Source of the DNA: Pegea sp. RAD2-039
Taxonomy: Eukaryota; Chordata; Thaliacea; Salpida; Salpidae
Reading direction: 5' to 3'
Assembly: GCA_034620365.1 (NCBI GenBank)
Contig: JAQGEQ010000071.1
Coordinates: 3,100,001 to 3,164,000, forward strand
DNA length: 64,000 nt
Shown here: in pieces, positions 1 to 11,453 of the stretch
How the letters are laid out: each line of letters opens with the position of its first letter
How positions within the stretch are numbered: the stretch's first letter is position 1
Translations under genes and position numbers: made by a program
The notes under the pieces: model-generated
The model's input: only the letters and a program-made list of their open reading frames with translations
Told to the model about the DNA's origin: nothing
Database searches by the model: none

Positions 1-267
1 TTTGAGAGAAAATTCTTTATAAGATATATTTAAATTTAATGCTGTTTATAATTATCTCTAAAAGATTATAATAAAAAGTTATTTGATTACATTAAGGCAT
101 AAAAAATACTTATTTTAATTATATAAGTTTAAATTATACAAAAACTAAAATTACTTACAAAATTTACAAGTAAAAATAATATAATTAAAGGTTGTTTAGA
201 TTTAAATATTTATTAATATCAATAGATATAAATAATAATAATATCAAAAAAATATTTTTTATCTTAC

Positions 268-486
268 CTTTAACCCCTGTTGTTTTAATAAGCCTCCAAT
301 ATTTGTAAGTATATTATGTCTATGTTCTTGTACAAATTTAACAAAACTTGGAAAAGTTCTATAATATTCAAAGTCATCATCCTTTGGTAAATAATGTGAT
401 GACTTCACCAATGGTGGAATATTTTGAAAAATTTCATTTATGATTCCATCTATAGGAGATGATTGAACAACTTTCTGATCAGTCAT
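268..486 (-). CDS. EXOSC10: Exosome component 10 / Rrp6-like, N-terminal exon (partial)
   Basis: First coding exon of a gene running off the left edge. It starts with ATG at 486 and ends in phase 0 at 268, followed by a GTAAGAT donor, giving 73 residues. The segment from about residue 34 (LP..DDFEYYR.FP.F..F) resembles the N-terminal PMC2NT region of the nuclear exosome 3'-5' exoribonuclease EXOSC10/Rrp6, which binds the cofactor C1D/Rrp47. The spacing of LP, D/E-F-Y-Y-R, FP.F and the following helix matches that family. The DEDD nuclease and HRDC domains would lie outside the window. The call rests on one exon, so a different protein with a similar helical start is possible. Confidence 0.68.
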
Positions 487-546
487 TTTTGAAAACCCTA
501 ACTAAAACCAAGTTATAGCCAAGACTAAAAAAAAACAAAATTTATT

Positions 547-1490
547 CATTATAAAAATTGTGTCTACCAGTAAATGAGAATAATTTAATAAATTTATCTC
601 CTTCAAAAAATTTCCAGACTTTTTTTAACAGATAAATTAAAAACTTAATTAATTTAAAGTTTTAACAAACTAATTATTAGTTTCTGAATAAAATCAACAT
701 TAAAAATAAAGCATAAAACAGATTAGAAAGAACTTAACAAGCAATTCAATGCTTTACTATAAAATAATGTTGAAATTTTCGTGGTAGACTAATTTTACTC
801 TTTTCGTAAATGTTTGAAGCTATTTATTCCTTTATTTTCTTTGTAAAACTGTCGTTAAAGTTTAATCAGAAAATCTTTTTTAAGTCAATAAAAAATTAAG
901 TTCAAATTTTAGAAAATAAGCAATATAAATATCAATTGAATCGCTAAATATAAAACAAAATTTGTAGGTCATTCAAAGCTCATAAACATAGATTTACAAA
1001 ATCAACCTTCTGACAATGACCTAAATGTGTTTAAATTAATTAATATTTTAATCTGTCTTATATTGCTGTTGTGTTAATTTAATTACAGTTTACTATATAC
1101 TTTTAACGGTGGTTCTCAACAAGAAATTTATTTTATACTTATTTTCATATTTATAAAACAAAAATCTCTTATTTTACTTAGTAGTGACATGAATTGTGGT
1201 AAAATACTTATAATTAAGCAATAAAACCATCCAAAAAGTTCTGGAAATTTTTGAACTATTTCATAAGTTTTGTATAAAATAAACATCTAGGTAAACTAGA
1301 TTGAAAGGTTAACTTATCATCTAGTCAAATGAAACTGAATTTTTTTGGTAACTTGAAAACTGAAGGGAAAAATGATTTGAGGATATTCCAAATTTTGAAA
1401 AATCTGATATAAAACTGATCTAATTTATATATAAAAAATATTAAAGAATCAATTGTTAATACCATATTTATTTTATTCCTTATTTAAGCT
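547..1490. other. Intergenic, no gene seen
   Basis: AT-rich sequence between the EXOSC10-like exon and a SINE. I see no ORF with family similarity and no RNA gene. It should hold the promoter of the leftward gene, but no clear element stands out. Confidence 0.5.
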
Positions 1491-1494
1491 TTCT

Positions 1495-1865
1495 CTGTAG
1501 TGTAGCGTATTACACCAGTATAATACGCAGAAGGTACCGGGTTCGAGACCGAGCGGACACATTTTTGTGGCAAAACCCATGTAAAAGGGCCTTTTAGTCT
1601 GTTTTAAGATATAATTTCTAAAAGATGCAAAAGTCAGAATTTAAAGCCGGAGTTGGAGCCTCGTAGGCAGCTTGTCGCTGTACTTAATATCATTTTGGTA
1701 GCTTCAGCGACGCCAGTTAAACGTTGCCTCATCCGCTGCATACCTTGTTAGTGTGGAGAGTGAAATTCTGTTGTATGGGCAACAACTGGATTTCCATAGA
1801 TTCAGTCCTGGCATTCAATATGGCTGTTCTCAGCCAAAGCAGTTTATACTATACTACTACTATTT
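1495..1865 (+). repeat. Long tRNA-derived SINE, copy 1
   Basis: The head is tRNA-like: a degenerate A box near 1500-1516 and a perfect B box (GGTTCGAGACC) near 1539-1549. A body of about 300 bases follows, ending near a short TAC repeat. The body shares many blocks with the copy at 20345-20755, including 'CCGGAGTTGGAGCCTC', 'GACGCCAG', 'TGGAGAGT.AAAT.CTG' and 'CAACTGGAT'. It is GC-richer than its surroundings. The tRNA part cannot fold as a real tRNA acceptor stem, so this is a retroposon, not a tRNA gene. Confidence 0.85.
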
Positions 1866-3157
1866 AAGCCTTGTAATTTTTGTCAAATTTCCTCATTATT
1901 ATTGATATATATTTAGGTAAAGTGCCTTAAAGTTTTACTCCATCTAGTTTTACTCCAGATTATTAATACCTTATAAAGAAAATTAAATCAACAATTATAG
2001 AAGCAAAATCAGATCTATAGATATATGGATTTGTACATTTGTTAAGAATGCTTGATTAGAAGCAACTGATCTTTTTTTTGTAAAATATATTCTCTAGTTT
2101 TAGTTCTTAGAGATTTTGAGATAGAAATCTGCTATTAAGTTCAATTTTATTGAATTGATAAAATTTTTTTATAATTTTTCTAAAGTTATAACTCTTCTCT
2201 GAAGTTAAGCAACATTTAAAATTAATTGATTTTTAATCAACATTTAAAATTAATTGATTTAAATCTTAAACTAAGTTTTGAATAAGTTTCCTCTGAGAAT
2301 AAAGTGAAGAATTTTATCATTGACGAATTTTTTATCAATAAATCTATTATCAATTAAGTAACTTTAAAGATTGTTCATATTAACTAATTTTAACTTTTAT
2401 GAACAAAAATTAAAACTTTTAAGTCTAAATAACTTATAGTAATGTATCTATTTAAATTTTTCTTGCATTATTTATTAAATAACAATGAAATTATTTAGGT
2501 TCATAGACCAACGCTGAAAAAATTTAGCAAAAATTCAGAAACAAGAATCTTATTGGCGATTTCTTGTACCTCATACATTATTCTATATTGGCAGTAGTTC
2601 TTGTTAGACTGTAAAATTTCTTAAAAGTTTGCTACACTTTTTTTTTAATATAACTTTAAATGTTGAGGTAACTTTACTCTAACCAGTATTTCAAGTATAC
2701 AAAAACCAAAAAATATTTCCAAACTTTGATGAACATGAGTGGATTAACTTTGTTTTTGCTTTGTAAGCATATTCATTTTGTTTTTGAAATTTATATTTTA
2801 AGAGATTATTGCACAAGTATCTGACTTACTTTTCGATTGACATATATTTGACAAGCTGAAACTTAATTGCATCCTTAAACATTACTTTTTTACCCAATCT
2901 CATTCTATTAATATACAAACATTGCAAAATGTTTTTTTTTATTATTACTTTTATTTATCTTAAAATAATTGTTTTTAAAACTATACACTTCTTCTATAAT
3001 TAAAAAAAAATATTTTTTAAAATTTATCTCTGGCAACACTATACTTTTTCTTTTGTATACTAATAGATACACCCTCTTTACTTTCAGCTACTTTGACTCT
3101 ATCTATTTTGTTGACATTTTTATCTACTTTCACTTAATTAAGCAACTTTCACTTAAA
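1866..3157. other. Intergenic upstream of tropomyosin, no gene seen
   Basis: AT-rich sequence with no coding signal. A short direct repeat (AACATTTAAAATTAATTGAT twice, near 2210-2260) is visible. The 3' part must hold the tropomyosin promoter and 5' UTR; a TTTCAG at 3082-3088 could be a splice acceptor for an upstream leader exon. Confidence 0.45.
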
Positions 3158-3886
3158 ATGGAAGTTATTAAGAAAAAGATTGCTTCTCTAAAGCTTGAGG
3201 TTTCTAAGCGTCAGGACACTATTTTAAAAAAGAAAAGTGAACTTGAAACTTTGAATGCTGATAATGAAGTTTGGGAATTAAAAAATGAAAAACTTCAAGC
3301 TCAACTTGAGAAGTATGATGCTGATCTGGATAATACTGATAATGAGTTGCAACATGTTCAGAAAGATTTAAGTGAGGCGATCAAAGAGAGAGAGATTATT
3401 GAAAGAGAATATAAACAGATAAGAAGCCGAACTGAAAACAATACCAATATGCTTGATACTCAGTCTGAACATTTGACTCAAGCCAAGCAGATTGCTGAGG
3501 AGTCAGACTTGAAATATGAGGAGGCAAGCGAGAAGCTTCGTGTCTTGGAAGAAGATATAGAAAAGTTGGAAGGTGATGCTGAATCCTTGGAAATTAAAAA
3601 TAATGAGCTATCTTCTGAATCAAAATTGATGAGTAGCACTGTGAAGTCTTTTCAAGCCATGGAGAGCTCTATGACAGATAAGGAAGCAAAAGCTGGTGAT
3701 GAAATTGGTATGATCTCAGCTGCTTTGGAAAAAAGTTTGTCTGAGTCTTCAGATATGATTCAAAAAAGAGACAAACTTCTTGCCATGGCTGATGAGTTAG
3801 AGCTTTTGTTAACTGCTGCTGAAGAACAGAAACAACAGGCTGATGATTCCCTTGAATCAACTATCAGAGAACTTGGAAGCATCTAA
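3158..3886 (+). CDS. Tropomyosin, short intronless form
   Basis: A single open frame of 242 residues. The start chosen is the ATG at 3158, giving MEVIKKKI, which matches the universal tropomyosin start (M-D-A-I-K-K-K); upstream codons in the same frame are AT-rich UTR. The whole protein is a continuous heptad coiled coil. The best family match is near residues 108-140, where 'IAEESDLKYEEASEKL' and 'VLEEDIEKLEGDAE' mirror the conserved central part, and the protein ends in ...ELGSI like the usual ...TSI terminus. Tropomyosin dimers lie head to tail along F-actin and control myosin and other actin-binder access. Vertebrate forms are 248 or 284 residues; 242 residues is like hydrozoan tropomyosins. 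Lack of introns is odd in this intron-rich region and may mean retroposition, although the frame is intact. AATAAA lies near 4365. Confidence 0.9.
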   Translation: MEVIKKKIASLKLEVSKRQDTILKKKSELETLNADNEVWELKNEKLQAQLEKYDADLDNTDNELQHVQKDLSEAIKEREIIEREYKQIRSRTENNTNMLDTQSEHLTQAKQIAEESDLKYEEASEKLRVLEEDIEKLEGDAESLEIKNNELSSESKLMSSTVKSFQAMESSMTDKEAKAGDEIGMISAALEKSLSESSDMIQKRDKLLAMADELELLLTAAEEQKQQADDSLESTIRELGSI

Positions 3887-4702
3887 ACATCAACTTTTCT
3901 GTTCTCTATATTAGTACAACATTATGGACAAGCTGGTTTCTAAAGATCTTCAATTTCCATTCCTCACTTTTAGCTTTTCTTTGTGGCCTTATTTCTTATC
4001 CACTTATCTCTTATATTATCAATGACTATAACTTCTAATTGTTCATATTCTTTGCTTTGTATCAGATTTGGATAATTTTGTTAATACTCAAAATGTAATT
4101 TGTTAAAACATAAATTATATTATTTGATATTTGAATTTATATCAAGTTTTTAATTATGTATACATTTTCTAGCTTGCAGTATTTGATTTGTTGAAACAGG
4201 TTAAATGATTTATCTAATTTTTTTAATCTTGTGTTTTATATAGAGCCAAAAGAAAAGCTATGTTAATATATTTTATAATCTTCTGTTTAAAATTGTGAAA
4301 ATTTTTCCATGTACTACACTTTTTTATGTAGGATGTCTTTAATGTTTATCAAGATTTCATTTTTAATAAAATTGGATACAAGCATTCCATTCAATTGTCT
4401 AAAATTATTATTTAGAAAAATTATTTGTTTTATAGAATTTGAAAAAATAGCTCCAAAATTTTAAGTCATTAAGCTTTATAACGTTTGATAAATATTGCTG
4501 AGGTACTTATATTATTTTCTATGAGAAGTTTTTTTAGCTTGAATCAAAAGCTCTGATTATAAAGATTTACTTTTTATTTAACTTTATAATCAGTTTTGAA
4601 GTTCCATCTATATTTTACATTCTATTAGTTAATCAGGTAGCTCTATAATCTTAATCTTTCTCTATAGATAGAATCTTTCAAAAGTTTAATTATTAGGTAA
4701 AA

Positions 4703-7700
4703 ATGGATGTTGAACAAGCAATTGAAGTTATTGGAAAGTATGGAAAATTTCAGATGTTATCTTTTATCTTATTCTGTTTAATTCAAGTAATTTTTTTATA
4801 ATTATTATATATTTTGAAACTGTTTAAGTTAGATTTTTAATTGAACAACAAATATTTTAAAATGAATTTTAAAATGAAAAACCCAAAAGTTATATTTTTT
4901 AAATTTGTGGTTGTCATGATTTTTGTTAATTTGTTTAAATTCATAATTATTTTTTACTTTTGTTTATCTTATGAATAAAGTTTTAAAATTGACTTTTTTA
5001 GCTTTAAAAGTGAAGATTTAATTTGATATACACTTATAAGGACCTTTCTTTTGATAGAATATATGATAAAAAAGATACTAATATGATTTACATAATTAGT
5101 GAATTATTGTAAATCTATGAAATGGTTGAATTATAATGCAAAGTATCTATAAAACTCAAAAGCTTCTTTTGTAGGTATTTGAAATTTAATGGCAATTTAT
5201 ATTAAATGTTTTTAGACATTTTTAATTGAACTTTTAACAGACAATATCTGTGATATTAAAGACAATGTTTAAGTCTTATATAATTTATATAAAATATGAC
5301 CTTTCAATTTTGAGAATTATTTATTTCCTTATTTGGTAATAGATTTTCTTTGCTTTCCAAATGCTTTTGATGTCACTTATCGGAGCCACGCCTATTCAGG
5401 TTTCTAATAATGCGGTCTTACCTTGGGATCATTCCACTATTATTACTGAGGTAATATTTTCTAATGATTTAAATATAGTTATTGAAATTTTTAATAATTA
5501 TTTTCTTATTGGCATTGTAGTTTTATTGCTTCTTTTTTTTCAATGCCTTACAAATTTTTGTTTAGTTGATTTTGAATTTCAATTTGAACTTATTATTATA
5601 TGTGATAATTTTATTTGGTATAATGATGTGTGCAAATTTTTAAAGTGGAATTTATTTGAGCATGCTGAAATTACAAAATTCATTCAATCTTTCTTTATGT
5701 TTGGTCTTCTTATTGGCAATTTTGTTTTCGGTCAATTGTCAGATACATTTGGAAGGAAATATATTTTCAAAATAGGTTTGGTGATTAGCTTGATGTTTGT
5801 TTTGTTGATTAATTTATTAATTTTTCCTAATAATTAGATTTATTAATCTTTTTTTAACGTTTACATTTCTATGTTCTGTAATTTCTTTGAAAAAGAATAA
5901 ATTGATATTTAAAACTAGTTTAAACTAATGATTTTCAAAATTGGGCTTTCTAAGGGGTGAACAACTAATAACAACCCAGAAGAAACCCTTTAGTTAACTC
6001 ATAAATTTGGTTTTAAATGAGTGGTGGTAATTAATCTGCTGATTTTTTTTATTGATTTTCTGCCACAAATTGATCGTTTAAGGATTATGAAGTCAAGAGA
6101 TCTGAGAGCATGTTCAAAAGCGCGAGAAACGATTTTGTTGATGCAAAGGACACAAATAATAAATAAAACCTTTATTAACATCTGAATTTTGGTAATAACA
6201 GCACCAAACATTAAACCCATCTCTATAAAACTACGAGTGATTAGTCTAATTTTAGGTTTTTCAAAATTTTTGACTGAAATTTAAATATAATAGACTTTTA
6301 GCATAGATAAGTTTTTTGATCAAAGGTCTGCACTTACAATAAGAGACCAAAACCCGCAATAAGTTGAAAATCATTAGTTTTAAATTAATATGTGGTTTAA
6401 TGGTTTTTTTTTGTTAACCAGATTTTTAACTCAAATATATTGTTATGGTTTTTTTCAGTTTTCCAGCTTTTCGTTCTTTTTTCCTTCCTCACTTCTTTTG
6501 CAACTAATTATATGATATTGGGGTTCATACGCTTTTTGGTTGGAATCTTTCTTGGTGGTTCCATTCTTCTTAACTTTGTTCACTCTCAGGAGCTGTTACC
6601 AGCTTCATTGTGGACAATTTCAGGTTAATTTTAATTATGAGAAAATTGAAGTACTATTTTGATTTTCCGTTTTTTTAAGTTGTTGCTTCATCAACAGTAG
6701 CTATTAACTTCGTTGTTTTAAAGAATTCTAATTTTTAGGAAACCTTCAGGGAGGTTGTTTTGCTTTGGGTTTGGCTTTGTTAGCTTGGGTTGGAAACCAA
6801 TTGTATTCATGGAGAAGTTTATGTGTCGCCACATCGCTACCAGCAGCTATCTTGAGTTTAACTTACTTGTATGAACTCTTCTTGATTTCAATTTTATTAT
6901 CAAACTCTATAAAGTGTGTTAATGACAGGTTAATGCCAGAATCACCGCGTTGGTTGTACTCGCAGGGGAAAATAAGTCAAGCGGAAAAGGTGTTGAGATA
7001 TTTAGCTGAAAAAAATGGTGTTCCTTCTACAATAAGTAAATTAGAACAATTCCTACTTATTTGCTATTTATGTCTTTTTCTTCATAGTTAAAGAAATCAA
7101 GTTGAAACCAAAAAGAGATGTGCATAAAATAAAAAGAAAATTTTATAACGTTTGCAGTTTGTTTTCAAATAAAGAACTTGGTAGAAGAACTCTAGCTATG
7201 GGACTTATCTGGTAGAGCAACTAGATATTCTGTGTTTGACTGACAAGAGATTTAATTTTGTCAGGTTCACTTGTAGTTTGGTGTACTATGGGTTGACTGT
7301 TAACTCTGGAAGCATCAGTTCTGATCGTTTTGTCAGCTTAGCGCTGGTGGGAATAGCTGAACTTCCAGCTTTTGTTCTTTGCACTATTATCATCCCGAAA
7401 GTTTGGTAAATACTCCTGTTTAATAGAAATCAATTAATTTAATTGATCATATTTGACTTCTTTTCTTTTCTGAATCTTATATGAGTTTTGTAGAGATTTA
7501 TTATCTTTAGTTTATTAAAAATCAAATTGAAATTCAATTTTACTTATTACTTTATAAAAACCCAGTTTTCACAAACTTTCGCCAAATTATAGTCACGTTT
7601 GTTTATATTTGTTTAATAAATAATAATTATAATAAAACAACCGATAAATTTTCTACTTCAGTTTTCACTTGTTTGATATTTGAGATAATTTCAAATAAAC

Positions 7701-8547
7701 AAAATTGTTCTTCAAATGTGAACTTTGTTGATTAGTTTCTGTAATTTCCATACAAGCAAACTTGCCAAGTTTAAAATGATTATAGGGCTGGTAGACGACG
7801 TTCACTTATTGTATCATTGTTGGTTGCTGCAATTTCTTGTGCTGGGGTAGTTCTGTACGATTCCATTAATCTAGAAGATTCTAAAAGTTTGAACAAATCA
7901 GGTGTGTGAGTTACAACACCTTTAAATTGTTACTTAAACGACTGAGACAATTACTTTGTGGTTTCATCTACATTTTAAACAACAATATGTTTTATTGTAA
8001 GTATCTATTTGAATTATTCTCTTATTTTTCAGCACAAACAACTGCTTCATGGAACCTAAAACTGCTGCTTGCTCTAATAGGCAAGCTCTCTATCTCTTTT
8101 GCTTTCTCCGTCATCTACATTTACTCAACTGAGCTTTTTCCAACCTGTGTTCGCAACATAGGTTTAGGAGTCTCTTCTGTTTGCGCGCGGCTTGGTGGCA
8201 TCATTTCACCTTTCATGTCAATCTTGGTGAGTTTTAAATACACTCAAATTAATTTCTAGTTTTATCATCAATTCCAATTAGTAGTGATCCGTTTATAAAT
8301 TCCCTCGAGTTGATTTATATTTTCAAATGATCATTGATAACTGGATGATTGATAATTTCAGGCTCTTCTTGCTGTACCTTTACCGTTTGTCGTCTACTCT
8401 GGTTTCTGTTTCACTGCCGTTTGTGTATCATTTATTCTTCCTGAAACTTTAAACTGTCAGATACCGGATTCGATAGAAGAGCTCCATCCGAATTCATCAA
8501 ACTCTTATCATAAGTTGAACTCTTTTAACAGTGATGATGAGGTTTAA
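4703..8547 (+). CDS. SLC22-family organic ion transporter (MFS), 11 exons
   Basis: Eleven exons join in frame to a 494-residue protein: 4703-4786, 5343-5450, 5646-5775, 6459-6623, 6739-6868, 6929-7035, 7088-7211, 7265-7405, 7786-7901, 8033-8226, 8362-8547. Family signatures run in order: the amphipathic N-terminus (EAIEVIGKYGKFQ type); an extracellular loop between TM1 and TM2 ending '..TE-WNL'; the MFS loop 'FGQLSDTFGRK'; 'PESPRWL' after TM6; and 'YIYSTELFPTCVRNIGLG' with 'CARLGGIISPF' in TM10-11. It ends 'LPETLN..IPDSIEEL'. SLC22 proteins are 12-helix plasma-membrane carriers for organic cations, anions or zwitterions such as carnitine. The first extracellular loop is much shorter than in vertebrate OCT/OAT. 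Substrate cannot be told from sequence. A 3' UTR intron is likely (see 8875-8995). Confidence 0.9.
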
Positions 8548-8874
8548 GCTGATCAATGAATTGTAAGTTCTAATTTATATGATTTTTGTGAAATGAATAA
8601 ATTATTCCGACAAATTTCTCAATACTTTTCAATTATTTCACGAGTTGAAATTTCGACTTTAAATTCTATTTTTTCCATAATTTTCATGAAATCTCCATAA
8701 TTGATGAATTACATCATCAACTACATCATCAACTACATAAATAAGTCTCCATTCTTTCCTCAAACTATCTTCCACAACATTTGAATAATTTTTTTTTATT
8801 TCAAATAATTTTTGATAAAACACTTTATCAGACTATTTTCTCTCATCAATTTTTAAAATCTTTCTCTTATTTTA

Positions 8875-8995
8875 GGTTCGTCTCTTCATTGACACGTTGC
8901 GGTGACGTCAGCAGCTCTATACCGCGACTGAGGAATTTTATGCTTCGCTTCACACGACCGCGCAATTACTCAGCTCAAAGCTTTTAATAAAGAAA
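8875..8995 (+). other. Probable 3'-terminal exon of the SLC22 gene
   Basis: After a TTTTAG acceptor at 8869-8874, a GC-rich stretch of about 110 bases ends in AATAAA at 8986. It sits 330 bases past the SLC22 stop. A GTAAGT donor at about 8561, just after that stop, would splice to it as 3' UTR. The stretch is also open in one frame, so an alternative C-terminus cannot be excluded. It contains a perfect TGACGTCA at 8903. Confidence 0.45.
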
Positions 8996-8999
8996 TTAA

Positions 9000-11100
9000 T
9001 CGCTTCAAATAAATCTTTTTTTCAATTTCTTTGCTTTAATAATCATCTGAATATTTTTGTGAATATTTTTTATGTTTATAAATCTTTAATTTTATAATGT
9101 TAAAAACTAGATATTGTAATCTAACTTTTAAAGTAGTTAAAAAAACAACTTTTTATTTAAATACACAACTTTGTTTTTGTTAACAATTTCCACAACGTTT
9201 TTTTCTAGTAAAAACCTTATTATGCAAATTACCTTATCATATGCACAAATCACCAAATTGAAATTCAAAAACTATTTCGAAATTACGTATTTTCCTGATC
9301 CACAATTTTCGACATGTTCAAGTTTGTCTTCAACTAATTTCTTCATCTTTTTTTACTCACCTCGCTCTTCTCCTATTTTTACCTTAAATGGAAGAAACTC
9401 TAGTAAAATGGGTGTGTTTTTGAAACGCTTATGCCATAAAATACTAATTGTAGTAGTTCTATTTCCGTTCTTGAATTTATATTTCTGTAAATTTTGTGTA
9501 GTTATTGTTAAAAAAGTTATAATTTTTTTTTGCATCTATAACTCTGATTAATTATTTACGATTTTATATTATCTACTTCGGCACTATTCAACTTATTTAT
9601 TTGGTGGTTAAAAAAAATAAATTTCAAATTGGGTATTTTAGTTAATGTAATAAAAGCTTCAATATTTTATCGTTGAGAAATTATTTTGTGAAAATTGGAA
9701 TTTTGTATCTTATACTATTTAGATTATTAAACACTGAGTTTGACTTCTTTTAACTAAACTTGTCATAAAATATGTCTGTTTGACAAGAAACTAGAAAAAA
9801 GAGACAATAAAAGTTAAAATAAACTATCTTTAAGTGAAAGTAAGCTAAACATTTTGCATTTACCATCTTATTTTCAGTAAAATAACTCAAAAAACTCTTC
9901 TCCATTCTTTCTTATCTTGTGATTTTAAAAATTAGTCTTAATTTTTTTATAATACTGACAATTTTTGTGATAAAATTAAAGAAATTTTATGAGTACGGTT
10001 GTTTTCACTGATTGTAAATAAAGTGAAATATTTTACCAACTTTTCTATAAAATTAAGTATGACATATCTATTTTTTAAACATTTTTTTCTTTTAAATCAC
10101 CTTTTTTCAGACTAATGTTTAAAAATATTACACTACTCCATATATGGTGTTAAAACGATATCTTTGAAACTGTTTTGCTACATTATTTTCTTTATAGCTT
10201 TCAGAAAAAAAATTAACGATAAATTTTCATTCAACTTTCAAAGATTATAAGTTGTTGAATAATTTTAAGCAGTGATTCCCAATTGGGCATTTTAAAAGAT
10301 CTTCAAAATATTATTAATATTAACAATTTTTTTAAGTTTGAAGGTAGAGCGTCAAAAATGCCGGAAAAAAGCAAATGATATACTAAGAAACACCGACAAA
10401 AAGAAGTAAGGTATGTCACTTGGCTATTTTATTCATCACGCCCTGTGGAAAATGGAGCCGGGTGTGTTTTTCGTGTGGTGGTTTTTCTTGCCACGATCAT
10501 GTCTGCCAGAAAGACAATAAACTGTGATTCAATCAGTAAACTCTTTCGTCTATAGCTGTTTCTCGGTATAATGTTCGCATTGTCCAAGATCTAGTGCTCT
10601 ATCTTCAAACCTTGAAGCACTGCTAATATTAAATGTGTTATTATTTATAAAATTCTTTCAGTGTTAGCTATTTTGTTATAGAATTAAGGTTAGCTTTATA
10701 AAATCAATCAGTGATGTCAAATTGCAATTATGGTGATAATTTTGATGCGTAATGTTTATTTTGCAATAAAGATTATCAATTTTAAATACTTTAAATTACA
10801 AATTAAAACCAATAAAGAGTAACACCAAAGTTGTCCAGTTATTGTTATAACTTTTGATGTCATTTTAATACATTGTTAGTTATTATGGCAACGCAAAATC
10901 AACAAATTTACTTTTAGATGTACTACAGAAGATTGGTAACAATCAGGTTATTGAATATTTTTTTTATTAAGCACTTAATTATATGCAGCTCATCAAATTG
11001 TAAAACCTTTTATGTCAAGCTATATACTCACTACCTGACTGAGCTTTGTGAGTTTTAGTTTGTTAATTACTAAAATTGTAATTATTATTATTATTATTAA
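9000..11100. other. Intergenic, no gene seen; one Cys-rich patch
   Basis: Mostly AT-rich filler. The open frame at 9171-9551 is low-complexity F/I/L/S translation without family features and I do not call it. A GC-richer block at about 10340-10620 encodes a short cysteine-rich string (CFSCGGFSCHDHVCQ, near 10468-10512) but is broken by stops. It may be a decayed transposon segment; I cannot name it. Confidence 0.4.
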
Positions 11101-11104
11101 AATT

Positions 11105-11305
11105 TGTCCTGCTTGGTGGCGAAGCGGTTACTACACCTAGCTACAAGGTACATCTAGCTAGGAAGTACCGGGTTCGACCCCAGGTGGAGACATATAAAAC
11201 TCTTGAGAAAAACCATAAAAAACTCCTGAGAATGTGTGTTAGTGAGATGTGCTCTCTTTAGGCACCCTCCTTCGCATTTATATATATAAAATAAAAAAAA
11301 TTAAG
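11105..11305 (+). repeat. Short tRNA-derived SINE with LINE-type 3' tail
   Basis: The head carries an A box (TGGCGAAGCGGTTA near 11114) and a B box (GGGTTCGACCCC near 11170). From about 11228 the tail (GAATGTGTGTTAGTGAGA, then TGCTCTCTTTAGGCACCCTC, then CTTCGCATTTAT and an A/T-rich end) is nearly the same as the 3' ends of LINE pieces at 22925-22990 and 27345-27415. It shares its tRNA head type with the long SINE but not the long body. Confidence 0.85.
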
Positions 11306-11453
11306 GAAGTATAATGGTTATTTATTTCTTACCAATCTTATCGGCAATTTTTTAATTTATTAAAAAAATGTACAACTTATCTAAGTTATAGTGATCCTTA
11401 CGTTTTTTGCAGCAATTATTTTATAATAAAAAACTGTGTGTAAGAAAATAAGC

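Noticed and set aside
5552-5650. Earlier acceptor (TTTAG at 5561-5565) for SLC22 exon 3
   Set aside because: Gives the wrong phase; the AAAG acceptor at 5645 gives phase 0 and the family sequence 'TE-WNL'.
9171-9551. 126-codon open frame on the plus strand
   Set aside because: Composition is dominated by F, I, L, S and K, as expected from AT-rich noise; no start context, domain or splice partner.
11105-11180. tRNA gene suggested by A and B boxes (also at 1500 and 20359)
   Set aside because: No acceptor-stem pairing or anticodon arm of the right spacing, and the same head recurs with shared non-tRNA bodies, so these are SINEs.
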